From Bradyrhizobium sp. URHD0069 (lineage in GTDB: Bacteria > Pseudomonadota > Alphaproteobacteria > Rhizobiales > Xanthobacteraceae), in the NCBI RefSeq assembly GCF_000701345.1, contig NZ_JNIJ01000014.1, positions 62,001-126,000 of the forward strand: DNA of 64,000 nucleotides, written 5' to 3'. The position numbers and the translations under genes were made by a program. Shown one piece after another: positions 33,634 through 42,255 of this stretch (position 1 is its first letter; each line of letters opens with the position of its first letter). Below the pieces are notes generated by a model, which saw only the letters and a list, made by a program, of their open reading frames with translations, searched no databases and was not told where the DNA came from.

Positions 33634-34650
33634 ATGTCGAAACCAATGAAGCCTTGGGCGTTGGTCACAGGAGCGGGCGGCTTCATCGGGCATCATCTAG
33701 TGTCGTATCTGAAGGCTGCGGGCTATCGGGTGCGCGGTGCGGACATCAAGCGACCCGAATATAGCGGCACCGATGCTGACGAGTTCATGCTGCTCGACCT
33801 TCGAGAATTGAAGAATTGCCAGACCTGCACCATCGGGATGGATCGCGTCTATCACCTGGCGGCCGACATGGGCGGCATCGGATATATCACCGGCTCACAT
33901 GCGGGGATCGCCTACAACAATTCCTTGATGAATCTGTACATGCTCGAAGCATCGCGCTGCAACAACGTCGAACGGTTCCTGTTTTCATCCTCCGCCTGCG
34001 TCTATCCGCAGGGCCTGCAGACCTCCCCAGATGTAACGCCGTTGCGCGAGGAGGACGCGTTTCCCGCGGAGCCCGAAGAAGGTTATGGCCTCGAGAAGCT
34101 GTACGCTGAGAAACTCTGCCAATACTATATGGAAGACTACGGTCTCTCCACGCGCGTGGTGCGCTTCCATAACGTATATGGCCCGCTGGGCACCTATGAC
34201 GGCGGCCGTGAAAAGGCGCCGGCGGCGATGTGCCGCAAGGTCGCATGCGCCCCGAATCCAGGCACAATCGAAGTATGGGGCGATGGCAAGCAGACCCGCT
34301 CGTTCATGTATATCGATGATTGCGTCGAGGGCATTCATCGCATCATGCGATCGGATTATAGAGAGCCGCTCAATCTCGGGACGGATGAACTGGTCAGCGT
34401 CGATGAGCTTGCCGAAATCGTGATCACGGCCTCCGAGAAGAAGATCGCGCTCGTGCATGATCTCACCAAGCCGCAGGGCGTGCGCGGTCGCAACAGCGAC
34501 AATACGCGGCTGCGCGCGGTGCTGCAGTGGGAGCCGCAAATGACATTGCGCAAGGGAATTGCTCCTACCTACCACTGGATCGCTGAACAAATGGCGGCCG
34601 CAGCCTCGGTAGAAATGAGTGTAACCGGCGCGAGTGTCGCGGCGGAATAG
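33634..34650 (+). CDS. GDP-mannose 3,5-epimerase (GME-like)
   Basis: Extended SDR of 338 residues, strikingly like the plant enzyme that converts GDP-D-mannose to GDP-L-galactose and GDP-L-gulose. NAD motif 'VTGAGGFIGHHL' near 11-22. 'HLAADMGGIGYI' is a GME hallmark. The active site is 'SSSACVYP' with Cys122 as likely acid/base, Tyr151 and Lys155 (YGLEK), and Lys194 in 'GGREKAPAAMC'. The C-terminus has 'GVRGRNSDNTRL'. The start follows an AGAAGAC leader. It probably supplies an L-sugar to the exopolysaccharide. Confidence 0.9.
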   Translation: MSKPMKPWALVTGAGGFIGHHLVSYLKAAGYRVRGADIKRPEYSGTDADEFMLLDLRELKNCQTCTIGMDRVYHLAADMGGIGYITGSHAGIAYNNSLMNLYMLEASRCNNVERFLFSSSACVYPQGLQTSPDVTPLREEDAFPAEPEEGYGLEKLYAEKLCQYYMEDYGLSTRVVRFHNVYGPLGTYDGGREKAPAAMCRKVACAPNPGTIEVWGDGKQTRSFMYIDDCVEGIHRIMRSDYREPLNLGTDELVSVDELAEIVITASEKKIALVHDLTKPQGVRGRNSDNTRLRAVLQWEPQMTLRKGIAPTYHWIAEQMAAAASVEMSVTGASVAAE

Positions 34651-34705
34651 GCAGTCCTGAACAATAGAAGTCCCGTTAGCCCGGTCATCGAACGGTTGAT
34701 GGCTC

Positions 34706-36235
34706 ATGTCAAACGTCGAAGCACGAGTGGCCCACACATTGTCGCCACCCGATGGCGAGCCGTTCGGGCTTCGTGGGGGCGCGCCCCGCGGGGCACTAGC
34801 GGCGAAAGGGATCAGACGACGCCGACTTTTCGCCGCGGGCCTTTTTGCAGGCGACATCGTGTCTGGCACCATGGCCATCGTTGCAGTTGCGGTGATTGTC
34901 GCCGTGGCGTGGCCGGCCGGCCAGATTGGACTGGTCGGCCGGGTGCAGATGCATTTGTGCGTGCTGTTGCTGCTGTTGATTGGCATCAATTGTTCGCTCG
35001 GCCTCTATCGGTCCAACATCAGAAGTCCGATGGAGCGTTTCCGCCTTCGCGCGACGGCGACGCTACTGTTCATCTTCGCAGGCATGCTGATGTGGGTTCG
35101 TGAGGGGCCGTCAGTCGAACTGGCGATCGTGCCACTGGTTGGCGCGCTCGCACTTGTGCTCGGCTTGTGGACCGAGCACCTGATCGGCGCGCGCCTCGCC
35201 AGGTCCGATGTTTATAGCGCTCCGACCGCCATTCTCGGCGCCGGCGCAAGCAGCCGCGCGCTCGCCCGCCTGTTGCTGAGCCACCCGGACTGTGGACTGC
35301 GTCCGATAGGATTCATCGATGACGGCGCATGCCCCGACGACGACGTCGATGAGTTCGTGCCGCGACATGGCACTGACGGTGCCAGTGCGGCCTTGCCCGT
35401 GCTCGGCACGCTTGATGGATGGCGTGCCGACGGCGGCGCCGAAGTCGTGATCGTGCCGGATTGCGAAGTCCTCCCGCGTGATCCAGCCGCCCTGTATCGG
35501 TTGGGCGCCCGGCAAGTCCTGGTGATCAACCGACTCGGCGAATTTCCATCCTTCGGCCTTCAGGTTCGCAATGCGGCCCGCTTCGTCGCCTTGGAGCTGA
35601 GCGGACAGCCCCGCGAGCCCAGCGAGGGGCTGAAGCGCGCCATCGATCTGGCCTTGGCGCTGGCGCTCCTGCTTCTCGCCGCGCCAATCATCGGGCTGCT
35701 CGCACTGACGATCAAGCTCGCCGATCCGGGCCCCGCTTTCTATGGCCAGTGGCGCATTGGCCGTTACGGCACGCCGATTCGAGTTCTGAAGTTGCGCACG
35801 ATGTATAGAGATGCTGAGCAGCGGCTCGAGCGCGTGCTGGCGAGCGATCCCGGTCTGCGTAATCACTGGCAGCGCTATTTCAAGCTGCCGCAGGATCCGC
35901 GCATCCTGCCGCATGTCGGCAACCTGCTGCGCCGTACCAGCCTAGATGAGCTGCCCCAACTCTGGAATGTGATCCGCGGCGACATGAGCCTGGTGGGGCC
36001 ACGACCGTTTCCCGCCTACCATCTGGACGCCTTCGACCCAGAATTTCAGGCGCTGCGGGCGACGGTCCCACCGGGACTGACCGGCCTGTGGCAGATCTCA
36101 TCGCGCAGCAACGGCGACCTCGACGTGCAACGCGCGCAGGATTGTTTCTATATCAAGAACCGTTCCCTTTGGCTCGACCTGTATATTCTAATCGCAACAC
36201 TGCCAGCGGTGATTGGCGCGCAGGGCGCAAAGTAA
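34706..36235 (+). CDS. Undecaprenyl-phosphate sugar-1-phosphate transferase (polyisoprenylphosphate GT)
   Basis: Priming enzyme of 509 residues that loads the first sugar-phosphate onto undecaprenyl phosphate. About five N-terminal hydrophobic segments (40-180) are followed by a nucleotide-fold region and the C-terminal bacterial sugar transferase domain (about 305-505). Its motifs are 'RIGRYGTPIRVLKLRTMYRDAE', 'LLRRTSLDELPQLWNVIRGDMSLVGPRPFP' and 'PPGLTGLWQISSRS'. Like WbaP/ExoY-type proteins it likely uses UDP-galactose or UDP-glucose; the donor is not determinable here. Confidence 0.93.
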   Translation: MSNVEARVAHTLSPPDGEPFGLRGGAPRGALAAKGIRRRRLFAAGLFAGDIVSGTMAIVAVAVIVAVAWPAGQIGLVGRVQMHLCVLLLLLIGINCSLGLYRSNIRSPMERFRLRATATLLFIFAGMLMWVREGPSVELAIVPLVGALALVLGLWTEHLIGARLARSDVYSAPTAILGAGASSRALARLLLSHPDCGLRPIGFIDDGACPDDDVDEFVPRHGTDGASAALPVLGTLDGWRADGGAEVVIVPDCEVLPRDPAALYRLGARQVLVINRLGEFPSFGLQVRNAARFVALELSGQPREPSEGLKRAIDLALALALLLLAAPIIGLLALTIKLADPGPAFYGQWRIGRYGTPIRVLKLRTMYRDAEQRLERVLASDPGLRNHWQRYFKLPQDPRILPHVGNLLRRTSLDELPQLWNVIRGDMSLVGPRPFPAYHLDAFDPEFQALRATVPPGLTGLWQISSRSNGDLDVQRAQDCFYIKNRSLWLDLYILIATLPAVIGAQGAK

Positions 36236-36296
36236 CCCCGAGCAGGCGCCAAGACCTCGATCGCTTTGCGTACGTCTTGCCTATTTTTGGGACAAG

Positions 36297-36584
36297 ATGA
36301 ACAATCGTCATTGTTGGCGTGGTCGACGTGGGCCTGGTCGGGGCGTTTGCCTGGCGGAGATGAGTCATGAGGTTTCATGCGTCGATTGCGATGTCGGCAA
36401 AATCGCAAAGCTGAACGCCGATCGCATTCCAATTCATGAGCCGACTTGGCCAATCTGGCGGTGCGCGGAAAAGCAAAAGGAGGGAGCCTGCTCTCATTCG
36501 GGTCTGCGCATCCTCGACGATATTCGCGATCAGCTGCTTCCCGCGATTTATCCGATGCGTCCCCGGCGGGTTTTGCTCCGATAG
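36297..36584 (+). pseudogene. ugd: Frameshifted N-terminal remnant of UDP-glucose 6-dehydrogenase (ugd)
   Basis: From the ATG at 36297, reading in two frames recovers 'IVIVGV.DVGLV' (the NAD-binding GxGxxG region, itself damaged) and then 'GVCLAEMSHEVSCVDCDVGKIAKLNADRIPIHEP', an unmistakable Ugd start. After about 36440 the match fades with further shifts, and the rest of the ~430-residue enzyme is missing. The intact enzyme makes UDP-glucuronate, the substrate of the UDP-xylose synthase encoded at 38268. No intact copy is seen in this window. Confidence 0.75.
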
Positions 36585-36619
36585 GCGCGGATTATTCCGC
36601 GGATTATTCAAAGTAAATC

Positions 36620-37369
36620 TTAATGCAGATTGCGAGCGTCGTGACAAATTTGAGCGGGCGAGCTCCACTTTGACAACACTTGCGGTATATTGAGGTAACG
36701 TGCGTCGAACTTGGCGATCTCGACAAGGCGGTCCCAATGGGCCACCGCGATCGCCCGCCTATTCCTCAGGAGGACGCCGAGCTGCCGCAGATCCTGGATT
36801 GTACGATTCGTGTGAACCGTCGAAAGGCCCGCCGCATCCGCCAAGTCCACCTGGGTCATCGGGATCGCGCCGCCAATGATGCCGATGGCTTCAAGCCGAA
36901 CGGTTTGCTCGCAGAGCAGATGTGCGATCCGTTCGCGCGCAGGCCGTTGGCCGACATTCCATTCGCGGAAGATACTGGCCTCGATCATTGTATCTCGCCA
37001 CAAGGCGAGGCCGAGATTCGGGAATGTTGCGGTGATCCGTTCGATATCTTTGTGCTGAATGATACTAACCGAGCACTCCGTCAGCGCGCTGACTGCGCTG
37101 TCTTGGGTCGGCAGGATGTAGCTATAGCCGTCACAAAAGTCGCCAGGATACTGAAACGTGAAAATCTGGCGACGGCCATTCTCGACGATCTTGTACCGGC
37201 ACGCCACGCCTTGCAGCAGCACAGTTGAATACGCCGAGCTGCTGCCAATGGTTAGGATGTCGTCTCCGCGCCTTATATTTCTCTTGGTCCTAAACATCGT
37301 GACAAGGGCTTGCAGTTCCTCATCATCAATCGTCGCTAAATTTCTGAGCTTCCGTGCCAAGGCATGCAT
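36620..37369 (-). CDS. Crp/Fnr-family transcriptional regulator
   Basis: Regulator of 249 residues. The N-terminal cyclic-nucleotide-binding-like fold spans about 15-135 ('RRGDDILTIGSSSAYSTVLLQGVACRYKI', 'YPGDFCDGYSYILP'). A dimer helix comes next, and the winged helix lies about 150-225 ('RERIAHLLCEQTVRLE', 'MTQVDLADAAGLSTVHTNRTIQDLRQLGVL'). No Fnr-type N-terminal Cys cluster is visible. Opposite to the flanking polysaccharide genes, it may sense a small effector or redox state and control the locus (inference). Confidence 0.9.
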   Translation of the reverse strand: MHALARKLRNLATIDDEELQALVTMFRTKRNIRRGDDILTIGSSSAYSTVLLQGVACRYKIVENGRRQIFTFQYPGDFCDGYSYILPTQDSAVSALTECSVSIIQHKDIERITATFPNLGLALWRDTMIEASIFREWNVGQRPARERIAHLLCEQTVRLEAIGIIGGAIPMTQVDLADAAGLSTVHTNRTIQDLRQLGVLLRNRRAIAVAHWDRLVEIAKFDARYLNIPQVLSKWSSPAQICHDARNLH

Positions 37370-38267
37370 GTCACGTACTTCTTAAATTGATACAAAACCC
37401 GCCCCAAGCTTGGTAATTGCAAATTATCTGTAACCACAACGTCGGATTGTCATTATGCAATCTCGGACGTTCGCAACATATACCTTTGGAGCACCCTTGG
37501 ACAGTGTAATTCAACCCGCCTCGTCCGTGGTAATCCCTAAGTGCAGCGGTCAGGCTCTTTGCGGACCAACTTGGCTCTGCATCCAATTGCCTTGGGGGCG
37601 CATCCATAGAGCGAGTTGGCGACTGTTAGCACCTGCGTGGAAGCATCCGTCCCCGCGCGCATAGGATGTGAAGAGCACAACGACATCCAATGGCTTCGTG
37701 GGATCGCGGCGCTGGAAGTCGCGATATGGCATAGCGATCTGATTTGGAAACTGTTCGGTTGCTACACCTTCCTTCGATGGCAAACTATCCGGTGCGAATT
37801 GAGGCGCTGTTTCGTCATCCGTCGGCCTCCGCGCGGCAGACGAGGCTTCGCTGCCGAACTTCGTCAAATCCAACAACGGCGAATTGGCCTCAATTCGCCA
37901 ATGCCGGCCCTGCAGGTGCCTCTGGGTTGGCACAAAGAAGTACTCCCTGCGCGCCACAGACAAATGTTTCGGAACGCGTACGGTAAAAACGTAAATGTGC
38001 GGCATGAATATCCTGGTCGCTCGCGGCTACGTCGGCCGCAAATTCGAGCTTGCGGCTTCGTAATCTCATATCGTGACCCGGATACATGGAACATGTTCGC
38101 TCGTGCTGAAGCGGCAGATGTGGAGAGCTGTTGAAGCGCCTCGTTCAACGACCGCAACCCGGATTGGCTGCTGCCGAAGATCACGGAACCTGAGAATATA
38201 GCGATCATACGTGACGCATCAGTGCCGTCCCTTGGGAGTTACAGAAACAAGTTTCAGAGTAACAAAT
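37370..38267. other. Gene debris upstream of UDP-xylose synthase gene
   Basis: About 900 bases with no intact gene. It contains an acyltransferase fragment near 37670 (listed separately). Long overlapping open frames on both strands between 37550 and 38134 have no recognisable family, and I regard them as chance or decayed frames. Confidence 0.4.
37667..37780 (+). pseudogene. N-terminal fragment of an acyltransferase 3 family gene
   Basis: About 35 codons read 'EEHNDIQWLRGIAALEVAIWHSDLI', which matches the first membrane helix of acyltransferase 3 (OafA/NodX-like) proteins, where 'LRGIAAL' and a following His are the hallmark. The frame continues but resemblance ends. It suggests that a polysaccharide O-acyltransferase was once here. 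Confidence 0.5.
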
Positions 38268-39317
38268 ATGGATTTTCCAGTCGGCTTTGATCGGACCATA
38301 GCGCCAACCAGTGCGATGGCGCCGTTCCCGAAAGCAACTCTGCCGCCGCGACGCGTACTTGTGACGGGCGGTGCAGGTTTCATTGGCTCTCACCTGTGCG
38401 AACGTCTGCTCGAAATCGGCTGCGATTTGCTCTGCGTGGATAACTTCTTCACCGGGACCAGGCGCAATATCGAGCACCTGCGTGACCACCCGCGGTTCGA
38501 GTTTTTGCGGCACGACATAACCTTTCCCCTCTATGTCGAAGTCGACGAAATTTATAATCTCGCTTGTCCAGCCTCGCCCGTTCATTATCAATGGGATCCC
38601 GTGCAGACGACCAAGACCAGCGTGATTGGTGCCATCAACATGCTTGGTCTGGCCAAGCGGTTACGAGGCAAAATCCTTCAAGCGTCGACATCTGAAATCT
38701 ATGGCGACCCTCAGGTTCACCCGCAGCAAGAATCCTATTGGGGTCATGTGAACCCGATCGGGCCGCGCTCCTGCTATGATGAAGGCAAGCGTTGCGCCGA
38801 AACTTTGTTTTTCGACTATGGTCGGCAGCACAATCTGAAAATCAAAGTATTGCGAATTTTCAATACTTATGGACCGCGCATGCAGCCGAATGACGGTCGT
38901 GTCGTCTCAAATTTTGTCATTCAGGCCCTCAATAACCGGGACATAACAATCCACGGAGACGGGCAGCAGACGCGTTCGTTTTGCTTTGTCGATGATCTGG
39001 TCAGTGGAATGATCGGTCTGATGAATTCCCCAGACAAGATTACCGGACCGATGAATTGTGGAAATCCGAATGAGTTCACGATTCGCGAACTGGCGGAGAA
39101 GGTGATCGCGATGATCGGCTCTCGCTCACGGATCGTTCACCGGCCTTTGCCGCAGGATGATCCGAGGCAGCGTCGTCCGGATATTAGTCAGGCACAAGAG
39201 CTGCTGGGCTGGCGGCCGACGGTGATGCTCACGGAAGGCCTACAGAGAACAATTTCGTATTTCGACCAGTTGCTTTCGGTTGCCGGTGCGCAGGCATTCA
39301 CCGAAGCCGACCAATAA
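38268..39317 (+). CDS. uxs: UDP-glucuronate decarboxylase (UDP-xylose synthase)
   Basis: Extended SDR of 349 residues that decarboxylates UDP-glucuronate to UDP-xylose, with bound NAD. Start at the ATG 38268; the frame is open to 38211 but those codons lack homology. The NAD motif '[12 protein letters not shown]' is near 32-43, the family-specific '[11 protein letters not shown]' near 58-68, '[12 protein letters not shown]' near 97-108, the Ser/Thr site '[10 protein letters not shown]' near 139-148, and Tyr170/Lys174 in 'CYDEGKR'. It implies xylose, arabinose or apiose in the polymer. Its substrate supplier Ugd is broken nearby, so UDP-glucuronate must come from another locus. Confidence 0.95.
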   Translation: MDFPVGFDRTIAPTSAMAPFPKATLPPRRVLVTGGAGFIGSHLCERLLEIGCDLLCVDNFFTGTRRNIEHLRDHPRFEFLRHDITFPLYVEVDEIYNLACPASPVHYQWDPVQTTKTSVIGAINMLGLAKRLRGKILQASTSEIYGDPQVHPQQESYWGHVNPIGPRSCYDEGKRCAETLFFDYGRQHNLKIKVLRIFNTYGPRMQPNDGRVVSNFVIQALNNRDITIHGDGQQTRSFCFVDDLVSGMIGLMNSPDKITGPMNCGNPNEFTIRELAEKVIAMIGSRSRIVHRPLPQDDPRQRRPDISQAQELLGWRPTVMLTEGLQRTISYFDQLLSVAGAQAFTEADQ

Positions 39318-39385
39318 TCGCAAGCATGCTATCCGGTTAAGATTGGGGCATAGCCTGATCCTCGGCTTAAACTGGGAGATTGAAA

Positions 39386-39772
39386 ATGGCTTCCATCGAC
39401 ATCGCATTTAGCCGCGCCCTTCTCGCGGAGGCTCACACGGCGGTTAAGCAATTCGCGCCCAAAACCAAATTGCGCGACGCTTGGGTATGGTACGACGGTC
39501 GCGACCACTGGGAGTTCCATGGACCGAACAACTTCTATTGGCACGGTCGCGCCGGGAATGCATACGAAGCCCGCTATCACGGCTGGATCGCGTGGCTCGC
39601 ACAACCCAACGCGGCGGATGTCGCATGTGTAACCTCTACTGCGGCTACGGCCATGAGAATGATTGGCTGGCGCTCGGTCGGGAAGTCTATTTCGATGGTT
39701 CCTAACGGATGCCGACAGCGCGCAAATGCATCGATGCGCCGAGGCCAGCGCCGAGGCGCTCGGGCCGGATGA
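39386..39772 (+). CDS. Small conserved protein of unknown function
   Basis: Protein of 128 residues; the ATG at 39386 follows GGGAG. The core 'WVWYDGRDHWEFHGPNNFYWHGRAGNAYEARYHGWIAWLAQ' (about 33-75) is familiar from small hypothetical proteins of Bradyrhizobiaceae, with no assigned role that I know. The tail after residue 75 looks less natural and runs over a transposase remnant on the other strand, so the original C-terminus may have been replaced. It is a single gene downstream of the UDP-xylose synthase gene. Confidence 0.6.
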   Translation: MASIDIAFSRALLAEAHTAVKQFAPKTKLRDAWVWYDGRDHWEFHGPNNFYWHGRAGNAYEARYHGWIAWLAQPNAADVACVTSTAATAMRMIGWRSVGKSISMVPNGCRQRANASMRRGQRRGARAG

Positions 39773-39981
39773 TCGTGAGGACTTTTAGGATCGATGGAAA
39801 CCAGCGATACAGCTGGCATGAAGAACCAGCGATCATGGCTGGTGAGCCGGACGCGACCATGAAGCTTACGCGTCAAGACCACCAGCTGATGTCGAAGCAC
39901 CGCGTTCTCAGCCTCAAGCCGCAGCTTCGACTTGAATGGCAATCCCAAAACGGCCAGTACGAAACAGAGTAGCCCGATCAT
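39709..39981 (-). pseudogene. Frameshifted N-terminal remnant of an insertion-sequence transposase (integrase-core type)
   Basis: Leftward from the ATG at 39981 the frame reads 'FKSKLRLEAENAVLRHQLVVLTRKL' and 'HDRWFF', the start typical of rve-domain transposases. After 'WFFM' a shift of frame recovers 'QLYRWFPSILKVLTIIRPERL', the expected continuation. Everything after that, including the catalytic DDE residues, is missing. Terminal inverted repeats were not found. Confidence 0.7.
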
Positions 39982-39982
39982 T

Positions 39983-40034
39983 CCGCCGGCTTAGGCGATT
40001 CCATCACGCCGCCGGCTTAGGCGATTCCATCACG
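39983..40034 (+). repeat. Perfect 26-bp tandem duplication
   Basis: A 26-base unit beginning CCGCCGGCTTAGGCG lies at 39983-40008 and again at 40009-40034, directly beside the transposase remnant. Confidence 0.85.
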
Positions 40035-40463
40035 TCATCAATTCGGATAGGATTTTTCGTACACACACCATAGCCTTAAGGGCTAATTCGAAATTGCAAT
40101 TGCCAATCGCATTTTAAGCTTTAGCGTATTGTTGTCGTGCGGATCTTGCCGACACCCACACCAACCCCGGCGATGCGTACCGCTCGATAAGGGACCGCCG
40201 CTCTGCCCAGGGCGACGGTCCCGGCGAAATAAGCAATGTGCGATGGGACCGGCGGCCGTGCCGACAGTCGCGGAATGAGCGGTCCGGCGATCGCCCGGGC
40301 GGCTTGTTCTATGCAGTGCGCGCCGCCTCCAAAGCAGCTCTTGCCATATATCGAATAACGTCACTCGGAAAATTCGAAGGATGACTTCCGGCCTACCCCG
40401 ATAACCGGACATCTTCAGTGCCTGTTGGCAGGTCTCAAACGTGCCAACACCGGACTAGACATC
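40035..40463. other. Intergenic region, no clear gene
   Basis: About 430 bases. One leftward frame between about 40345 and 40130 reads smoothly ('GPLIPRLSARPPVPSHIAYFAG') but lacks a start and a known family, so it may be a gene tail. Otherwise nothing. Confidence 0.35.
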
Positions 40464-40503
40464 TTAGCGGAGCATGGCCGATGTTAGCGGAGCATGGCCG
40501 ATG
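40464..40503 (+). repeat. Perfect 20-bp tandem duplication containing the start codon of the next gene
   Basis: TTAGCGGAGCATGGCCGATG occurs at 40464-40483 and 40484-40503. Each copy has a GGAGC-ATG; only the second ATG (40494) is in frame with the YdcF-like gene, so the duplication has added an out-of-frame start upstream. Confidence 0.85.
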
Positions 40504-41210
40504 CTGCCCCGGCAGACATAGCGCTTTCGTGTAGTAACCCAATGAATCCGGGTACGATCTCCCGGCGGCCTTGGTGGGCCCCGATCCTAGTGATGGTCGC
40601 ATTGACCGCGTTTGCGATCGTTGCCGTTCGCTCCCTGCGGGAGCCGGTTCTGCGAGCCGCAGGATGGGCGCTCGTCGTAAACGAACCGGTCGCGTCCGCG
40701 GACATCATAATCATATCGCTCGATTCCGGTGGCGTCGGGGCGCTCGAAGCGGCGGACCTCGTGCAAAGCGGCATCTCAAAGCGAGTTGCGGTTTTTATGG
40801 ACCCTCCGAGTCTAGAAGACCATGAGTTCATCCGGCGGGGGCTCCCTTACGAGAATGCGGGGGCAGATCAGATTCGTCAACTGAGGTCGCTTGGCGTGAC
40901 AGATGTGGTGCGAATCTCCACAATCGAGGGAGGGTCGACCGAAGGTGAAGGGCAGGCGCTTCCGCCATGGTGCGACGAGCATCAGCTCCAATCCGTTGTG
41001 TTCGTGGCCGATAAGGATCACTCGCGACGAGCGCGGCGAGTGCTCGACCGAGTCATGAAAGGCCATTCGACACGCGTCACGGTTCGATCCGCGCGCTACT
41101 CAAATTTTGACCCCGACCGGTGGTGGGAAACTCGCCGTGGCGTCGGGGCAGAAATCGTCGGGCTCCAGAAACTCTTGCTCGATGTCGTGCTGCACCCAAT
41201 GTCATTTTGA
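40494..41210 (+). CDS. YdcF/DUF218-like protein with N-terminal membrane anchor
   Basis: Protein of 238 residues. A hydrophobic helix lies near 28-46, followed by a YdcF/ElyC-like Rossmann fold: 'ASADIIIISLDSGGVGALEAADLVQSGISKRVAVF' near 67-100, 'LRSLGVTDVVRI' and 'EGGSTEGEGQALPPW', then 'VVFVADKDHSRRARRVLDRVMKG' near 168-190 and 'SNFDPDRWWETR'. Such proteins are linked to envelope polysaccharide metabolism, but the reaction is not settled. The ATG at 40494 lies within a tandem repeat; the ATG at 40541 is an alternative. It is the last likely member of the polysaccharide locus. Confidence 0.75.
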   Translation: MADAAPADIALSCSNPMNPGTISRRPWWAPILVMVALTAFAIVAVRSLREPVLRAAGWALVVNEPVASADIIIISLDSGGVGALEAADLVQSGISKRVAVFMDPPSLEDHEFIRRGLPYENAGADQIRQLRSLGVTDVVRISTIEGGSTEGEGQALPPWCDEHQLQSVVFVADKDHSRRARRVLDRVMKGHSTRVTVRSARYSNFDPDRWWETRRGVGAEIVGLQKLLLDVVLHPMSF

Positions 41211-41544
41211 TACCGAACCTTTCTTAGAGATGCCTGGAGTCTGCTTGACGCTGGGCGCCAGCGATAGAGCAGTTCCCTTGAGCCCAACGCAACGGCGTCG
41301 CGTCGGCTCACGTCCGCCTCCAAGTTGTGCGCAGGCGGCATCTTAGCGGCTCTCGTCCCGACGGTGTGATGGCGCTACACGACAATTTCGATCTCGAAGA
41401 CGATGCGGGCGCTCAGCGGAGGCCTGATGTTCGCACCGATCTTGATGCGGTTGAAGCCGTTGGTGAAGACGGTGGTCGCGAACGCCAGGCTGACGGGCTC
41501 AGAAGGTCGTCTCTATGCTGCAGTCGAGAGCGGCATAACCCGTT
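41211..41544. other. Intergenic region with possible gene tail
   Basis: About 330 bases between convergent genes. On the minus strand, 41500 down to 41375, about 40 codons read 'FTNGFNRIKIGANIRPPLSARIVFEIEIVV' and then a stop. The 'PP...IVFEIEIV' end recalls FKBP-type prolyl isomerases, but the fragment is too short for a firm call. Confidence 0.3.
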
Positions 41545-42255
41545 TCACCACTTTTCCTTAGACGTACGAACGTCAACTTCAAATGACCACGCCCGTGGCG
41601 GTTGCTTATAAAGAAACGCAAACGCGTCCACGATCCCCTCGATGCTGACTAAATCTTCTTGCCGACTAGCCGCGTCGGGGTATCGCTGAAAAATCTTGTC
41701 TCCCGCGATGGCGCCATCGACAACGACATGACCTACGTGGATTCCCTCGCCGGCGTATTCCTTTGCCATCGCCTGCGCGAGAGCCCGCAGCCCAGCCTTC
41801 GCTGAATTGAATGCGCCGTAGCCAGAACGCCCTCGGAGGGAAGCACTGGCACCCGTGAAGAGAAGGGTACCGGCTCTGTTCGGCAGCATTCGGCGGACCG
41901 CCTCGCGACCGAATAGAAAGCCACCAAAGCAAGCGACGCGCCAGCTTCGCTCGAAATACTCTGCATCCATATCGATGATACGTCCCGGGGTATTATTTCC
42001 TGCGTTATAGATTGCTAAGTCCAGTTCAGTACCGGCGAAATTGAAGAGCGCGACTATATCTGTCTCATCAGTGGCATCCGCTATGACCGGGATCGCCCGT
42101 CCGCCGGACAACGCAACGTCGTTTGCGACCGCTTCGATGGCCGATTTTGTTCGGCCAGCGACAATCACTTTCAACCCGTCGGCAGCAAAACGTGTGCACA
42201 ACTGAGCTCCAAGCCCCCGGACTGGCCCTACTCCGATCACGATCGCTGTCTTCAT
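41545..42255 (-). CDS. Short-chain dehydrogenase/reductase
   Basis: Classical SDR of 236 residues with the usual Rossmann start, modified to 'VIGVGPVRGLGAQLC' near 6-20, 'IYNAGNN' near 83-89 (NAG motif), the catalytic Ser in 'LFTGASASLRG' and 'YGAFNSAKAG' with Tyr and Lys spaced by four. It likely oxidises or reduces a small alcohol or ketone with NAD(P). It points left, away from the CoA-catabolism genes, and converges on the polysaccharide locus. The substrate is unknown. Confidence 0.9.
   Translation of the reverse strand: MKTAIVIGVGPVRGLGAQLCTRFAADGLKVIVAGRTKSAIEAVANDVALSGGRAIPVIADATDETDIVALFNFAGTELDLAIYNAGNNTPGRIIDMDAEYFERSWRVACFGGFLFGREAVRRMLPNRAGTLLFTGASASLRGRSGYGAFNSAKAGLRALAQAMAKEYAGEGIHVGHVVVDGAIAGDKIFQRYPDAASRQEDLVSIEGIVDAFAFLYKQPPRAWSFEVDVRTSKEKW

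Noticed and set aside
37550..38134. Overlapping long frames on both strands upstream of the UDP-xylose synthase gene
   Set aside because: Neither has a known domain beyond the short acyltransferase match, and they exclude one another.
40083..40412. 109-codon leftward frame
   Set aside because: Arg/His-rich with no motif or ribosome binding site; a different frame of the same stretch reads more smoothly, so this one is likely chance.
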